A stretch of 64,000 nt of DNA from contig NZ_PUAP01000034.1 of NCBI RefSeq assembly GCF_002947535.1, positions 1 through 64,000 on the forward strand, written 5' to 3'. How positions within the stretch are numbered: position 1 is the stretch's first letter; the number at the start of each line of letters is the position of its first letter. Positions 38,853 through 49,415 of the stretch are shown here, piece by piece. The translations under genes and the position numbers were made by a program. Under the pieces are notes generated by a model. That model ran no database searches and was not told where the DNA came from. It was given only the letters and a program-made list of their open reading frames with translations. The stretch comes from Enterococcus mundtii (GTDB taxonomy: Bacteria; Bacillota; Bacilli; Lactobacillales; Enterococcaceae).

Positions 38853-40409
38853 TTATTTCGCATAATCGGTTGCACGAGTCTCGCGGATCACGATTACTTT
38901 GATGTGTCCTGGATAATCCAGATCATCTTCGATTCGTTTACGGATATCGCGTACTAAGCGCACCGCATCTAAATCAGAGATTTCTTCTGGTTTGACCATG
39001 ACGCGTACTTCACGTCCGGCTTGGACAGCAAAACTTGATTCAACACCGGCAAAGCTGTTTGAGATCGTTTCTAGACTTCTCAAACGACGGATGTAGTTTT
39101 CCAATGATTCACTTCTTGCACCTGGACGAGCTGCTGATAATGCGTCCGCAGCGGCAACTAGTACAGAAATAACAGAAGTAGCTTCGACATCGCCATGGTG
39201 AGAGGCGATTGCGTTGATCACAACTGGATTCTCTTTGTACTTCGCAGCTAGTTCTGCACCGATCTCAACGTGAGAACCTTCGATTTCATGGTCTAACGCT
39301 TTTCCGATATCATGAAGCAAGCCCGCACGTTTTGCCAATTGGATATCTTCGCCTAATTCCGCCGCTAAGATTCCTGATAATTTCGCTACTTCGACCGAGT
39401 GTTTCAACACGTTTTGGCCATAACTTGTTCGGAAATGTAGACGACCCATGATCTTGATCAAATCTGGATGAAGCGTGTGTGCACCTACTTCAAAGGCTGC
39501 TTCTTCTCCATATTCACGAATCCGTTCGTCCATTTCTTTACGTGATTTTTCAACCATTTCTTCAATACGCGCTGGATGGATCCGTCCATCTTGAATCAGT
39601 TTTTCTAATGTCATTCGTGCGATTTCTCGACGAATTGGATCAAATCCTGAAAGAACGACTGCTTCTGGTGTATCATCAATGATCAAATCGATTCCTGTAA
39701 GAGTTTCAAGGGTTCGAATATTTCGTCCTTCACGTCCGATGATACGACCTTTCATTTCGTCATTTGGTAATGTCACGACGGACACTGTCGTTTCAGAAAC
39801 TTGATCTGCTGCACAACGTTGGATAGCCAATGATAGCAAGTTCTTCGCTTTGCGATCTGCTTCTTCTTTTGCACGTTGTTCTGATTCTTTTACCATCAAG
39901 GTCAGTTCATGATTCAACTCTTCTTCGGTTGATTTCATGATTACTTCTCTTGCATCTTCTTTCGATAAACCAGCAATTTTTTCTAATTCTTTTTGTTGAT
40001 CTTCAATCAATCTTTCAACGTCTTTTTCTCGCTCTTCAATTAATTGCTGTTTTGAACTAAGTGCCTCTTCTTTACTTTCAAGTGAGTTTTCTCGTTTTTC
40101 TAACGAGTCATCTTTACGATCTAACGTTTGTTCGCGTTGGATCAATCGATTTTCTTGAGATTTTAGCTCTAATTTACTTTCTCTCAGCTCACTTTCAACT
40201 TCAGAACGATATTTCTGATTTTCTTCCTTAGCTTCCAACAATGCTTCTTTTTTTAGAGTTTCTGCTTCTTTTTTTGCACTCTCAAGAATACTTGCAGCTG
40301 ATGTTTTTGCACCAGCAATTTCTTTCTCATGACGTGACTTCGCAACCATAAACCCTAAACCAAGACCGACAATTAAACCGATGATAGCGAGGAGAATGTT
40401 GAGTCCCAT
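38853..40409 (-). CDS. rny: Ribonuclease Y
   Basis: Membrane-anchored endoribonuclease that starts mRNA decay. 518 residues from ATG at 40409, chosen because GGAGGTGG stands six bases before it; the frame upstream to 40454 is ignored. N-terminal membrane helix (3-23), long charged coiled coil (about 25-200), KH domain ([14 protein letters not shown]), HD domain with [12 protein letters not shown], and the conserved C-terminal part. Next to recA and cinA, the usual cinA-recA-rny order. Confidence 0.97.
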   Translation of the reverse strand: MGLNILLAIIGLIVGLGLGFMVAKSRHEKEIAGAKTSAASILESAKKEAETLKKEALLEAKEENQKYRSEVESELRESKLELKSQENRLIQREQTLDRKDDSLEKRENSLESKEEALSSKQQLIEEREKDVERLIEDQQKELEKIAGLSKEDAREVIMKSTEEELNHELTLMVKESEQRAKEEADRKAKNLLSLAIQRCAADQVSETTVSVVTLPNDEMKGRIIGREGRNIRTLETLTGIDLIIDDTPEAVVLSGFDPIRREIARMTLEKLIQDGRIHPARIEEMVEKSRKEMDERIREYGEEAAFEVGAHTLHPDLIKIMGRLHFRTSYGQNVLKHSVEVAKLSGILAAELGEDIQLAKRAGLLHDIGKALDHEIEGSHVEIGAELAAKYKENPVVINAIASHHGDVEATSVISVLVAAADALSAARPGARSESLENYIRRLRSLETISNSFAGVESSFAVQAGREVRVMVKPEEISDLDAVRLVRDIRKRIEDDLDYPGHIKVIVIRETRATDYAK

Positions 40410-40649
40410 TAAATCCACCTCCATACTATCTTTTCCATTTTTATCATCTACCAATTTCTATGATAAATTATTCTAAACTATAAATATGCTGTTGCATACG
40501 TGCACAAAAACGTGCACAAGTTTATTCTAATGTTTGTTTCCAGTAGTGTCAACTTTAAATACGAAAAGAAACGGCTTCCTCGATTTTCAAAAAAGGATGG
40601 TTTTGAAGAGACAATAACTTATTTTTTTGGTCTTATTCTAGACAAAAAT

Positions 40650-40684
40650 AAAAAAACATCCGGTAGTTATTTGACTGCCGGATG
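40650..40684 (-). terminator. Rho-independent terminator after recA
   Basis: CATCCGGCAGT pairs with ACTACCGGATG with one mismatch, followed by seven Ts. It separates recA from rny. The other bases of 40410-40649 hold no supported gene. Confidence 0.92.
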
Positions 40685-40697
40685 CCCGCTTACTTCT

Positions 40698-41738
40698 TTA
40701 TTCATCTAATGGTAATTCTTCTTGTGCTTCTTCTGGTACATCAACTGGTTCACCGATACCATAAGCTGCACGCACTAATGTAGATACTTCAGCCATCATC
40801 TCTGGATGATTTGACATATAGATTTTCGCGTTTTCACGACCTTGACCGATGCGATCTTCTTTGTAAGAATACCATGCACCACTCTTGTCAACGATATCTT
40901 TTTCGACTGCCATATCCAATAGCTCGCCTTCTTGAGAGATACCTAAACCATACATAACATCGACTTCAGCGATTTTGAATGGTGGTGCTACTTTATTTTT
41001 TACGACTTTGATCTTTGTACGGTTACCGACAATATCCGTTCCTTGTTTCAATTGTTCAGCACGGCGTACTTCCAAACGGATCGTTGCATAGAACTTCAAT
41101 GCACGTCCTCCTGGTGTGATTTCTGGATTACCGAACATCACGCCAACTTTTTCACGAATTTGGTTGATGAAAATCGCGATCGTTTTGGTTTTGTTGATCG
41201 ATCCTGAGAGTTTACGTAAGGCTTGAGACATCAAACGAGCTTGTAACCCTACGTGTGAGTCCCCCATCTCCCCGTCGATCTCTGCACGTGGTACTAAAGC
41301 TGCTACTGAGTCAATAACGACAATATCTACTGCACCACTTGATACTAAAGCATCAGCGATCTCTAATCCTTGTTCTCCGGTATCTGGTTGAGAAAGGAGC
41401 AATTCATCGATATTTACCCCTAATTTTTGGGCATATTGTGGATCTAAGGCATGTTCCGCATCAATAAAGGCGGCAGTCCCACCATTTTTTTGGACTTCTG
41501 CGATTGCATGGAGTGCAACCGTTGTTTTACCTGAACTTTCTGGTCCGTAGACTTCAATGATCCGTCCACGTGGATAGCCACCTATCCCTAAAGCAACATC
41601 TAGTGCAAGAGAACCACTTGGAATTGTCGAGATTTGTTGGTCGATTTTTTCGCCCAGTTTCATGATCGAACCTTTCCCATAGTTCTTTTCAATTTTTTTC
41701 AATGCAGCATCTAAGGCTGCTTTACGATCATCTGCCAA
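40698..41738 (-). CDS. recA: Recombinase RecA
   Basis: Strand-exchange ATPase and coprotease for LexA. 346 residues with Walker A GPESSGKT (65-72), Walker [11 protein letters not shown], the [15 protein letters not shown] loop 2 region and an acidic C-terminal tail. GGAGG precedes the ATG. A LexA-type box lies about 90 bases upstream. Confidence 0.98.
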   Translation of the reverse strand: MADDRKAALDAALKKIEKNYGKGSIMKLGEKIDQQISTIPSGSLALDVALGIGGYPRGRIIEVYGPESSGKTTVALHAIAEVQKNGGTAAFIDAEHALDPQYAQKLGVNIDELLLSQPDTGEQGLEIADALVSSGAVDIVVIDSVAALVPRAEIDGEMGDSHVGLQARLMSQALRKLSGSINKTKTIAIFINQIREKVGVMFGNPEITPGGRALKFYATIRLEVRRAEQLKQGTDIVGNRTKIKVVKNKVAPPFKIAEVDVMYGLGISQEGELLDMAVEKDIVDKSGAWYSYKEDRIGQGRENAKIYMSNHPEMMAEVSTLVRAAYGIGEPVDVPEEAQEELPLDE

Positions 41739-41826
41739 TACGATAATCCTCCTTATTTTTACGACTCAAAGTAACATTTCATTACGTTTATAATATCTTT
41801 TTTATTTATAAAAAGCAAGCAAAAAC

Positions 41827-41840
41827 CGAACAAATATTCG
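41827..41840. promoter_or_regulatory. LexA (SOS) box before recA
   Basis: CGAACAAATATTCG on the plus strand: one half-site (CGAAC) is perfect, the other (ATTCG for GTTCG) has one mismatch, with the standard four-base centre. It sits between the cinA stop and a likely recA promoter (TATTAT near 41789). SOS induction of recA is established in Firmicutes; the site itself is read by eye. Confidence 0.75.
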
Positions 41841-41843
41841 CAT

Positions 41844-43088
41844 TTATTTTTTTCTTAATAGTTGCTTTCTCAACAGATCAAATCCTTGCATAATCGCGCT
41901 ATTTCTGATTGCCGGACGGTCTCTCGTGAAGTGACATTCTTTTGTCTCTACGCCTTCTTCTGACGCAACGGCAAGCCAAACTGTCCCAGCAGGATGCCCT
42001 TCTAATGTGTCAGGTCCTGCCACACCGGTAAACGCTACGGCATAATCTGTGCCGACGAGTTGGCGCGCTCGGATCGCCATTTGTTCGGCACATTCTTTAC
42101 TGACTGTGCCATACTGTTCTAACAGGCCTGCATCAATCCCTAAGAGCTTTGCTTTGGTCTCTGCTGAATAAGTCACAAAGCCACCAGAAAAGACTTGAGA
42201 GACGCCAGGAATTGCTCCTAACGCTGATTGAAAGGCTCCAGCTGTCAAACTTTCAGCCGCTGTGACTGTCTTCCCTTGTTCTTTTAGTAGATCGACGACG
42301 GCTTGTGGTAACGAATAGTCATCCCCATAGCCATAAAAATATTCACCGACACGGGCTTGGATTTTCTCTTCCAGTGCGTGTAACGCTTGATTCCCAGCAT
42401 GGATATCTGACGTTTTGACTGTCAATCTCAGCGTGACTTCATTTGGCTTAGCATAGGGAGCGATCGTGGGATTGATTTGTGTGGCAATCAAGTCTTTTAA
42501 ATCGGTTACTAATTGTGATTCGCCAATCCCATAGAAGCGCAACACTTTTGAAATCAATTTTTCTTCTGAAGGGAATTGTTGTTCTAATAGTGGTCGTACT
42601 TGCTCCACAAACATCGGCTTCAACTCACTCGGTGGTCCAGGTAATAAAAGATACGCATTCTTTTCTGTTTGATAAAACGTACCTAATGCTAAGCCTGTTC
42701 GATTGGGCAATGGCGTGCCACCTTCAATGATTTGGGACTGTTGTAAATTGTTATCTGTCATTTTTCTTTTTGTTGTTTCAAAAAATGCCAGCAGTTTCTT
42801 GTACCCTTCTGTATTTTGGATCAGCTTTCTACCAAGGTGTTTTGCAACAACTTCTTTTGTTAAATCATCTTCTGTTGGTCCTAATCCACCACATAAAATG
42901 ATCAGTTCACTTCTCGATTCAGCTAACTGGAGTAACTCCTCCAAGCGAGTCGGATTATCCCCGACAACTGTGTGATAATAGACATCGATCCCTAGATCTG
43001 CTAGTTGTTCTGATAAAAATGTCGCATTCGTATTCACGACTTGTCCAAGTAATAATTCTGTTCCTACTGCTATGATTTCCGATTTCAT
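41844..43088 (-). CDS. cinA: CinA-family protein (competence/damage-inducible)
   Basis: 414 residues: N-terminal MoaB/MogA-like domain ([31 protein letters not shown]) and a C-terminal CinA domain with [11 protein letters not shown] and FTGVAGPD, the nicotinamide-mononucleotide amidohydrolase part in many bacteria. In streptococci CinA brings RecA to the membrane during competence. It lies upstream of recA as in that group. Confidence 0.95.
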   Translation of the reverse strand: MKSEIIAVGTELLLGQVVNTNATFLSEQLADLGIDVYYHTVVGDNPTRLEELLQLAESRSELIILCGGLGPTEDDLTKEVVAKHLGRKLIQNTEGYKKLLAFFETTKRKMTDNNLQQSQIIEGGTPLPNRTGLALGTFYQTEKNAYLLLPGPPSELKPMFVEQVRPLLEQQFPSEEKLISKVLRFYGIGESQLVTDLKDLIATQINPTIAPYAKPNEVTLRLTVKTSDIHAGNQALHALEEKIQARVGEYFYGYGDDYSLPQAVVDLLKEQGKTVTAAESLTAGAFQSALGAIPGVSQVFSGGFVTYSAETKAKLLGIDAGLLEQYGTVSKECAEQMAIRARQLVGTDYAVAFTGVAGPDTLEGHPAGTVWLAVASEEGVETKECHFTRDRPAIRNSAIMQGFDLLRKQLLRKK

Positions 43089-43247
43089 GTTCGTTCGCTT
43101 CCTTTAGTTGAGGTTGCTTCTGCAACACCTCTATTTATCTGTGAATCAGTCTTTAGTTGACTAATTGTCTCTACCCAATAGTATACGCTATTTGCTGATA
43201 GAATCATTTCTCCTTGCTCAATTTATTCCTGTGATCGCGTCTATGTC

Positions 43248-43282
43248 AAAAAAAATAAAAACCAGATCGGAACGTCCGATCT
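43248..43282 (-). terminator. Rho-independent terminator after pgsA
   Basis: A perfect CAGATCGG/CCGATCTG stem with a four-base loop, followed on the minus strand by GTTTTTATTTTTTTT. Confidence 0.93.
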
Positions 43283-43314
43283 GATTTCAAAGCTAACTAA
43301 GTGATTCTATGAAT

Positions 43315-43893
43315 TTACATTGATCCTTTGAATACGCCACGATTCTTAATGAAGTAATCGACGCCTGAATAGATGGTAAAAATCAGACAAGCGTATAACA
43401 TGATTTGATCAAGAGGTACGTTGATCAGGTTAAATGGGATATTATTGATAAATAATAAGATAATCGCAATCATTTGAGTAGCTGTTTTTACTTTTCCAGG
43501 CCAAGCAGCTGCCATGACTTCTCCATCCTCAACAAGCAATAAGCGTAACCCTGTTACAGCCAACTCACGACACACGATGATTGCAATCACCCAAGCTGGC
43601 GCTTTGCCTTGTCCTACTAGCATGATAAAAGCTGTCATAACTAACATTTTGTCTGCTAATGGATCAGCAAATTTTCCGAAGTTCGTCACTAATCCTCTGG
43701 AGCGAGCAATTTTCCCATCTAGCCAATCCGTCACACTTGCTAAAGCAAAAATGATGGCACCTACTAGCTGAGTGATCGCTAATGACGTTGTTCCTACCGT
43801 TAATTGCCCCCAATCTAACGGGAGACCGACGACTAAAATAAACACTGGAATCATACAGATTCTAAGTACAGTTAATTGATTTGGTAAATTCAC
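43315..43893 (-). CDS. pgsA: CDP-diacylglycerol-glycerol-3-phosphate 3-phosphatidyltransferase
   Basis: Commits CDP-diacylglycerol to phosphatidylglycerol, the lipid that MprF modifies. 192 residues, several helices, and the complete CDP-alcohol phosphotransferase signature with D56, D59, G60, A63, R64, G73, D77 and D81 (DWLDGKIAR, FADPLADK). GTG start. Follows rodZ, as in B. subtilis. Confidence 0.96.
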   Translation of the reverse strand: MNLPNQLTVLRICMIPVFILVVGLPLDWGQLTVGTTSLAITQLVGAIIFALASVTDWLDGKIARSRGLVTNFGKFADPLADKMLVMTAFIMLVGQGKAPAWVIAIIVCRELAVTGLRLLLVEDGEVMAAAWPGKVKTATQMIAIILLFINNIPFNLINVPLDQIMLYACLIFTIYSGVDYFIKNRGVFKGSM

Positions 43894-44003
43894 AAGAACG
43901 ACTCCTTTCTTTCCTATTTTACGTCAGTCCAGCAAAAGTTTCCACCAATAGTCTCTCAATTGCTAAACAAACTTTTACCTACTATATTCGTTAATGCCCA
44001 AAC

Positions 44004-44042
44004 AAGAAAAGAGAGCCTAAGACGAGATTCCGGCTCTCTTTT
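44004..44042 (-). terminator. Rho-independent terminator after rodZ
   Basis: AAAAGAGAGCC pairs perfectly with GGCTCTCTTTT, followed by CTTGTTT on the minus strand. It lies between rodZ and pgsA. Confidence 0.85.
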
Positions 44043-44064
44043 ACACGGTTGATTTTAAAACTAG

Positions 44065-44955
44065 TTACTCTGCATACTGCAAGGAAAGCGAAATATTCTT
44101 CAGGCTCGTATTATTTGGCCCTGCGTTGATAGGCAGTTCTTCGCCATTTAATTTGACCGTTGCATTACTTGCTGCTCCAAGTGTGATCATTGCATTTGTC
44201 GTATTTTCTGGAAGTTCGGTTGTTTTTGTATCATTGGCAACCAAGGTTTCTTGATAGTGATAGTCAAACGTATTGTTCAATTGGACACCGATCCAGACAC
44301 GTTCACTTGCTGTGAATTCCAAAGTGATCGGTTTTTTCGCATCTTTCACCTCGATCGAAAGCGCACTTCCTGTGTCTTGCCCCGGTGTGATAGTCATTTT
44401 TTTCTCTTCTTCTGTTGATTCTGTTGTCGATTCTACGGTTGATTCAACTGTCGATTCACTTGTCTGCGATTCTTCTTCCGTGATCGAACCAACGACAGAT
44501 ACCGTTGAAGCTGTTCCACCAATGATCGGTTCAGATTGACGATCTTGCCATGACATATACGCCACCACTGTGATGATCGCTACAGCTACTAGTCCTAATA
44601 AAATCACTGGCAGGCTTGTCCAGAATTTTGTTAGATTCTTTTCTTCTTCGTGCATGGCTTTTCTTGAACCACTTACTGTTTCTGGTTCCGGTCGTTTTTT
44701 GATGGTCTCATCTGCGAAAGATTTTTTCCCATCAAAAACATCCACTAAATAATCACCATCTTCACCAACAGCTTCTGCATATTGACGAATAAATGCACGA
44801 ACATAGAATTTACCCGGCAATTGATCAAATTCGTTTTGATCGATCGATTCCAAGTAACGTTTTTGGATCTTCGTCATTTGTTGTAATTCATCTAATGATA
44901 TTTTTTTGTTTAAACGGGCTTGCCGTAATTTTTCCCCGATGGTTTCAAAAGCCAC
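44065..44955 (-). CDS. rodZ: RodZ/YmfM-family cell-shape protein
   Basis: Cytoplasmic Xre-type helix-turn-helix (about 5-70, LRQARLNKKISLDELQQMTKIQKRYLE is the core), a juxtamembrane basic part, one helix at about 115-134, a Ser/Thr/Glu-rich linker with TVESTVESTTEST repeats, and an extracellular beta-rich domain (DUF4115). RodZ couples MreB filaments to the wall machinery. GTG start. It follows the M16 pair, matching ymfF-ymfH-ymfM-pgsA of B. subtilis. Confidence 0.9.
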   Translation of the reverse strand: MAFETIGEKLRQARLNKKISLDELQQMTKIQKRYLESIDQNEFDQLPGKFYVRAFIRQYAEAVGEDGDYLVDVFDGKKSFADETIKKRPEPETVSGSRKAMHEEEKNLTKFWTSLPVILLGLVAVAIITVVAYMSWQDRQSEPIIGGTASTVSVVGSITEEESQTSESTVESTVESTTESTEEEKKMTITPGQDTGSALSIEVKDAKKPITLEFTASERVWIGVQLNNTFDYHYQETLVANDTKTTELPENTTNAMITLGAASNATVKLNGEELPINAGPNNTSLKNISLSLQYAE

Positions 44956-45248
44956 TCGTTCATCTTCTCCAGTCTGTGTATTCTAGTCAGGAGGTTGTCT
45001 CTCTGCTGAGGATCGACCATTTTTTCTGACTGCTTCTCATTGAATTTTTGCTTTCTTCATGCTCAATGTATCGTGTTCCCTCTATATTGAACAATCTTGC
45101 GCTCAATCTACTTAAGAATACCACAAAGCGAACTTACTTTGGATAACAATTCATCTGTTTTAAACTGAAATTTAAAACTTTCTTTTATTCTTAAGAAAAG
45201 CATGACAAATCAGTGACTATGTCCAAGAAAACCAGATTTTTTACTGAT

Positions 45249-46538
45249 TTACTTTTTTGGCTGCATATAAAATTCACTAAACACGTCAGCATTGATAAAA
45301 GAGCGTCCTACTTGAAGAAGATCCTTCATCTGGATCGATTCAATGATTTCTGGCAGATCAAACAAGGTTTGGTCACCAAATAGACTTTGTGTAAATTGAT
45401 TGGCGATGTATTCGATGGAGTTCAATGATTGGAAATACTGCCCTAACATTTTCTTTTTCAATAAGTTCAAGTTTTCTTCTGTGATTCCTTCGTCATATTC
45501 AAAGTTCAAAAGAATTTCTTTGACTTTTTGTACTGCAAGTTTTGGTTGATCCGAGTCACCACTAAAATCAGCAAAATGAAATTCACGATCTAAACTAAAC
45601 TCAAAACCAAAACTATCATCGATGATCCCTTCGTTGTAGAGAGATAAATAGTTTTGTGCGGTTGGGCCTAAAAGTAATTGTAGCAACAAACGGATCGCTG
45701 TTTTATATCTTAGTAGTTCTCTACCATTTTCAGGTAACTCATCGATTCCTTTGATCCCTAACACAAATTTTTCTCGTGTGACCGCTGCTTCTAAGGTACT
45801 CGTCGGCAGAACGTTGGCTTGATTTTTAGGAAAGAATCGTTCGATTTTTTGAGCGGGTGGAAATTCTTTGGCAGCTTGATTGTGGCGAATCAGTTCCATC
45901 AATTTTTCTGGTTCCATATTACCGACCACAAATAATACCATATTGCTTGGTTGATAAAAGGTTTGGTAGCAGGTATATAGATCTTCTGCTGTGATGTCAG
46001 CGATACTTTCCACTGTTCCTGCGATGTCGATGTGTAACGGATGATCGGGATATAGATTGTTTAAGATACCAAAGAATAACCGCCAATTCGGATCATCTTC
46101 ATACATCTGGATTTCTTGACCAATGATCCCTTTTTCTTTATTTACTGTTTCTTCAGTAAAATAAGGTGCTTGAACAAAATCAAGAAGCGTCAAAAGATTT
46201 TTTTCTACTTGATCCGTCGTTGAAAACAAATAGCTTGTTTTCGTAAAGCTCGTGAACGCATTCGCTGATGCACCTTGTTGACCGAACAACTGAAAAACAT
46301 CGCCTTCTTCTTTTTCAAATAACTTATGTTCTAAGAAATGCGCGATACCGTCAGGAACTTTCACTTTTTCCGTTGCGCCATAGGGAATAAATTCATTATC
46401 GATCGATCCATAATTCGTACTAAATAAACCATATGTTTTGTGATAATCGTTTTTGGGTAACAGGTAGACCGTCAAGCCATTCGGTAAGACTTCGTGATAG
46501 AGTGTTTCATTGATTTGACTATACTCTTCTTTATTCAT
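45249..46538 (-). CDS. M16-family zinc peptidase (YmfH type)
   Basis: Contains the inverted zinc motif HFLEH (67-71, counted from ATG at 46538) with the downstream glutamate in EKGIIGQEIQMYED, so it should be catalytically active. 429 residues. ATG at 46538 follows GGAGGTG; the GTG nine bases earlier is part of that binding site. It overlaps the ymfF-type gene by eight bases. Substrate unknown; the pair may form a heterodimer like other M16 enzymes. Confidence 0.9.
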   Translation of the reverse strand: MNKEEYSQINETLYHEVLPNGLTVYLLPKNDYHKTYGLFSTNYGSIDNEFIPYGATEKVKVPDGIAHFLEHKLFEKEEGDVFQLFGQQGASANAFTSFTKTSYLFSTTDQVEKNLLTLLDFVQAPYFTEETVNKEKGIIGQEIQMYEDDPNWRLFFGILNNLYPDHPLHIDIAGTVESIADITAEDLYTCYQTFYQPSNMVLFVVGNMEPEKLMELIRHNQAAKEFPPAQKIERFFPKNQANVLPTSTLEAAVTREKFVLGIKGIDELPENGRELLRYKTAIRLLLQLLLGPTAQNYLSLYNEGIIDDSFGFEFSLDREFHFADFSGDSDQPKLAVQKVKEILLNFEYDEGITEENLNLLKKKMLGQYFQSLNSIEYIANQFTQSLFGDQTLFDLPEIIESIQMKDLLQVGRSFINADVFSEFYMQPKK

Positions 46539-47799
46539 TCTCTTCACCTCCAGCTAAAAAGAAAATTGCTTGTAATTCGATTTGGTTTGCCACTTCTTGA
46601 ATATCTTTGATCGTTACACGTTCCATGCGAGCCAGCCATTCCTCATCCGACAGCTTGGTATCAGGGAGCCAGTGCGCTAAATAAGCGGACTCGATTGCAG
46701 CTTGTGGTGAATCCAAGGACAACAAATAGTGATTACGCAACATTGCTTTGGTTTGTTCAAGCTCCAATTCAGTGACTTCGCCATTCCGTAAACTTGCCAG
46801 TTGTTGATGGATCAAGTGCAATACTTGATTCCGGTTTTTGGTCTCGATGCCGGTTTGTACAGTCAATAATCCACGAAAAGTATCAACGTTACTAGAAGCA
46901 TAGTAAGCTAAACTCTCTTTTTCACGTACATTCATGAAGAGTTTGGAGTGGGGGAACCCTCCGAATAAACCATTAAAGACCATCATTGAAAAACGTTCCG
47001 GCTGATCGTAATAAACATTGGTTTGATAGGCTAGATTCAATTTGGCTTGCACAACTGGTTCTTGAATTTGTCGTTCCTTGATCACATTATCTTGTGTTTG
47101 TTGATAAAAGATTTCTGGGCGTACCACTTTTCGCTCAGTGAAAGGAAGCTCTTTTAACGCTTCGATCGCCATTGCTTCTTCGATATCACCCACCACAAAA
47201 ATATCCACTTGGTCTTCCTTGATCATACGTGCATAATATTCTGCTAAGTCGCTTGATGTGATGCTTTCTAGTTCTTCAACGGACCCCATACTTGGGATTT
47301 TTTGTGCATCTGACTGTTCAAAATATAATTCTTGTAAAGCTAATGAAGCCATTGTTTGCTTGTCTTCATTTAAGCTTTCCAAATATTGCTTTAAGTTATT
47401 TTTCTCTAAATCAAATGTTGCTTGATCAAACGATTGATCGTTGATATTAGGAAAAAAAAGTACCTCTTTTAAAAAGGAAACCGCATTCGTCAAAATCGTA
47501 CTGTCATTGACATACGCGCCATTGACGAAACTGATTCCCGCATTCATCCAATGTAGATTCCCTTTTTTCCGGACAGAAAAACCAAAACTAGCTCCATACA
47601 AATCAGCTAATTTCGCACTTAATTGTGTCTGATCCGGATAGTTCAAGCTATTCGTCTCTAATAAACTACTTAATAGTGAACGTTTAGTAACGATCTCTTT
47701 TTCTAAGGCTGTGGTGAACCGTACAAAAATACGGATCGTCTTAAATTGTTTAGTTGGAAGCACATGAAGGTTGACACCTTCTGTCAATTGATAGGCCAT
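46531..47799 (-). CDS. M16-like peptidase without the zinc motif (YmfF type)
   Basis: 422 residues with the M16 fold pattern (NGLFGGFPHSKLFMNVREKESLAYYASS, typical of the C-terminal half) but with no HxxEH at the expected N-terminal place, where LLSSLLETNSLNYPDQ is found. It is therefore likely the non-catalytic partner of the next gene, with which it overlaps. Confidence 0.88.
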   Translation of the reverse strand: MAYQLTEGVNLHVLPTKQFKTIRIFVRFTTALEKEIVTKRSLLSSLLETNSLNYPDQTQLSAKLADLYGASFGFSVRKKGNLHWMNAGISFVNGAYVNDSTILTNAVSFLKEVLFFPNINDQSFDQATFDLEKNNLKQYLESLNEDKQTMASLALQELYFEQSDAQKIPSMGSVEELESITSSDLAEYYARMIKEDQVDIFVVGDIEEAMAIEALKELPFTERKVVRPEIFYQQTQDNVIKERQIQEPVVQAKLNLAYQTNVYYDQPERFSMMVFNGLFGGFPHSKLFMNVREKESLAYYASSNVDTFRGLLTVQTGIETKNRNQVLHLIHQQLASLRNGEVTELELEQTKAMLRNHYLLSLDSPQAAIESAYLAHWLPDTKLSDEEWLARMERVTIKDIQEVANQIELQAIFFLAGGEENE

Positions 47800-47969
47800 A
47801 AATAACTACTCCTTTTTGTCATGATCCTTGGATCTCTTAGCGATGATCGTTGTTGTTTCAACGACACGAAAGTTCTCTTTTTTTTGTCCGATTTTTTTTA
47901 AGAGTCATTTTCTAGTATAGCATACAAGTGATTGAACGAACGTGTGGGGATATCATTAAGCGTGTTGTT

Positions 47970-47997
47970 TTTACATTTTTTTATTCTTCGATATACT
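47970..47997 (+). promoter_or_regulatory. Likely mscL promoter
   Basis: TTTACA (47970-47975), a 16-base spacer and TATACT (47992-47997), followed by AAGAAAGGAG and the mscL ATG. Confidence 0.65.
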
Positions 47998-48023
47998 AGG
48001 ATTAACAAGAAAGGAGAAAAACA

Positions 48024-48488
48024 ATGATCAAAGAATTTAAAGAATTTATCATGCGAGGCGACGTGCTAGATCTAGCTGTCGGTGTCGTGATTGGTAGTGC
48101 CTTTACTGGTATTGTGAATCAAATCGTTCAAGGCGTGATCACTCCCTTAGTTGGTTGGATCGTTGCGATGATCACAGGCACCTCTGATTTGGATGGCGCA
48201 TTGTCTGTTCTTGATTGGTCACCTGCGAAAGGGGTCACCTTTTCTTTTGGGAATGTTATTAGTGCAATTATTACATTTGTCATTACTGGTTTTGTTCTAT
48301 TCCTAGTGGTCAAAGCAGCCAATCATGCGAAAAACTTACGCCCAAAAGAAGAAGAAGTAGTGGAAGACAAACCTACTGCGGAAGATTATCTTAGTGATAT
48401 CCGCGATTTATTGGCACAACAAACAGCTGAAAATAATGCACGCCCAACTGCCCAAGCAACTTCTGACAGTACGGACACTAAAGCGTGA
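48024..48488 (+). CDS. mscL: Large-conductance mechanosensitive channel
   Basis: Emergency osmotic release valve. 154 residues: the N-terminal amphipathic helix MIKEFKEFIMRGDVLDLAVG, first helix with VGVVIGSAFTGIVNQ, second helix SAIITFVITGFVLFLVVKA, and an acidic cytoplasmic bundle, slightly longer than E. coli MscL. AAAGGAGAAAAACA precedes the ATG. Plus-strand, divergent from the M16 genes. Confidence 0.97.
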   Translation: MIKEFKEFIMRGDVLDLAVGVVIGSAFTGIVNQIVQGVITPLVGWIVAMITGTSDLDGALSVLDWSPAKGVTFSFGNVISAIITFVITGFVLFLVVKAANHAKNLRPKEEEVVEDKPTAEDYLSDIRDLLAQQTAENNARPTAQATSDSTDTKA

Positions 48489-48491
48489 AAC

Positions 48492-48524
48492 AAAAAAACA
48501 GAAGGATTCCCTTCTGTTTTTTTT
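48492..48524. terminator. Bidirectional terminator between mscL and the GNAT gene
   Basis: AAACAGAAGG and CCTTCTGTTT pair around a four-base loop, with eight Ts on the plus side and seven on the minus side, serving both converging genes. Confidence 0.92.
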
Positions 48525-48963
48525 ATGGTTGTTTTCTCATATCTAAGTGTGGGATCCCGTCTTCTAAATATACTTCTGAGATTGCCTGAAAACCAAAGGA
48601 TTCATAAAATGATCGTAAATACTCTTGTGCCCCGATCACGATCGGACGTCCAGGTGCATTGGCTTCGATCACCGCTAATGTTTGTTCCACGATTTTTTGC
48701 CCTAAACCAGATTTTCGATGCGCCTGATTGACTAAGACTCGTCCAAAATGAACTGTATCGTCTTCTGTATAAATACGGGTATACGCCAAAATCGTACCAT
48801 CTTCATCTTTAAAATAAGTATGCCATGCGATTTCGTCGATCTCATCCACTTCTTGGTAAGGACAATTTTGTTCAACAACAAATACGGCGATTCGCTCTTT
48901 CACGATTGCATAAAATTCTGCTGTTGTTAGTTCTGCAAATTTTTTTACATAATGCTTCATCAT
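48523..48963 (-). CDS. GNAT acetyltransferase, ElaA-like
   Basis: 146 residues. The KERIAVFVVEQNCPYQEVDEIDE beginning and the acetyl-CoA loop (RKSGLGQKIVE) are typical of ElaA-type GNATs. GGAGG precedes ATGATG. Monocistronic between two terminators. Acceptor substrate unknown. Confidence 0.85.
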   Translation of the reverse strand: MMKHYVKKFAELTTAEFYAIVKERIAVFVVEQNCPYQEVDEIDEIAWHTYFKDEDGTILAYTRIYTEDDTVHFGRVLVNQAHRKSGLGQKIVEQTLAVIEANAPGRPIVIGAQEYLRSFYESFGFQAISEVYLEDGIPHLDMRKQP

Positions 48964-49008
48964 CAGGACCTCCGTTCTTTCTTGCTAATAGCATAACGAG
49001 TTAGATAC

Positions 49009-49054
49009 AAAAAAGCAAACGAACCTCATGTATAATCTAGGTCCGCTTGCTTTT
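49009..49054 (-). terminator. Rho-independent terminator after veg
   Basis: AAAAGCAAGCGGACCT pairs with AGGTTCGTTTGCTTTT with two mismatches, followed by six Ts. The stem begins at the last base of the veg stop codon. Confidence 0.85.
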
Positions 49055-49299
49055 TAAACTGCTTCAGTTAAAAATTCGATCTCAACTGTTCGAGTAAGTA
49101 CATCCGAATAACTGTAAGATACTCGTTCAAATGAATTTTCTTCAGGATCCAAGTCTACGACAAAGACTGAAGGATAGGTTTCTGTTAAAACGCCTCGGCG
49201 TTCCGTTTGACGCTTTCTTCCGGTCTGTGCAACCAACATGATTTGGCTGCCGATACGACCTTCTAAATCTTTTTTGATTGTAGCTAAAGTTAGTGGCAT
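49054..49299 (-). CDS. veg: Veg family protein
   Basis: 81 residues from ATG at 49299, which follows GAGGTG. The pattern LATIKKDLEGRIGSQIMLVAQTGRKR and RGVLTETYPSVFVV is that of Veg, a small protein of Gram-positives linked to biofilm regulation in B. subtilis. In B. subtilis it sits next to ispE; here it follows sigH. The frame upstream to 49419 has no binding site. Confidence 0.88.
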   Translation of the reverse strand: MPLTLATIKKDLEGRIGSQIMLVAQTGRKRQTERRGVLTETYPSVFVVDLDPEENSFERVSYSYSDVLTRTVEIEFLTEAV

Positions 49300-49415
49300 A
49301 CAATTCACCTCAATTACTATCATACCATATATAGTAAAATTTTTCAAGTTTACCATATCAAAAAAAGAAATGCAATAGAAATAAGTAAGAAAAACATTAG
49401 TAATGTTATAAAAAA

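Noticed and set aside
40500-40709. 69-residue plus-strand frame between rny and recA
   Set aside because: It passes through the recA terminator and the end of recA and lacks a ribosome binding site.
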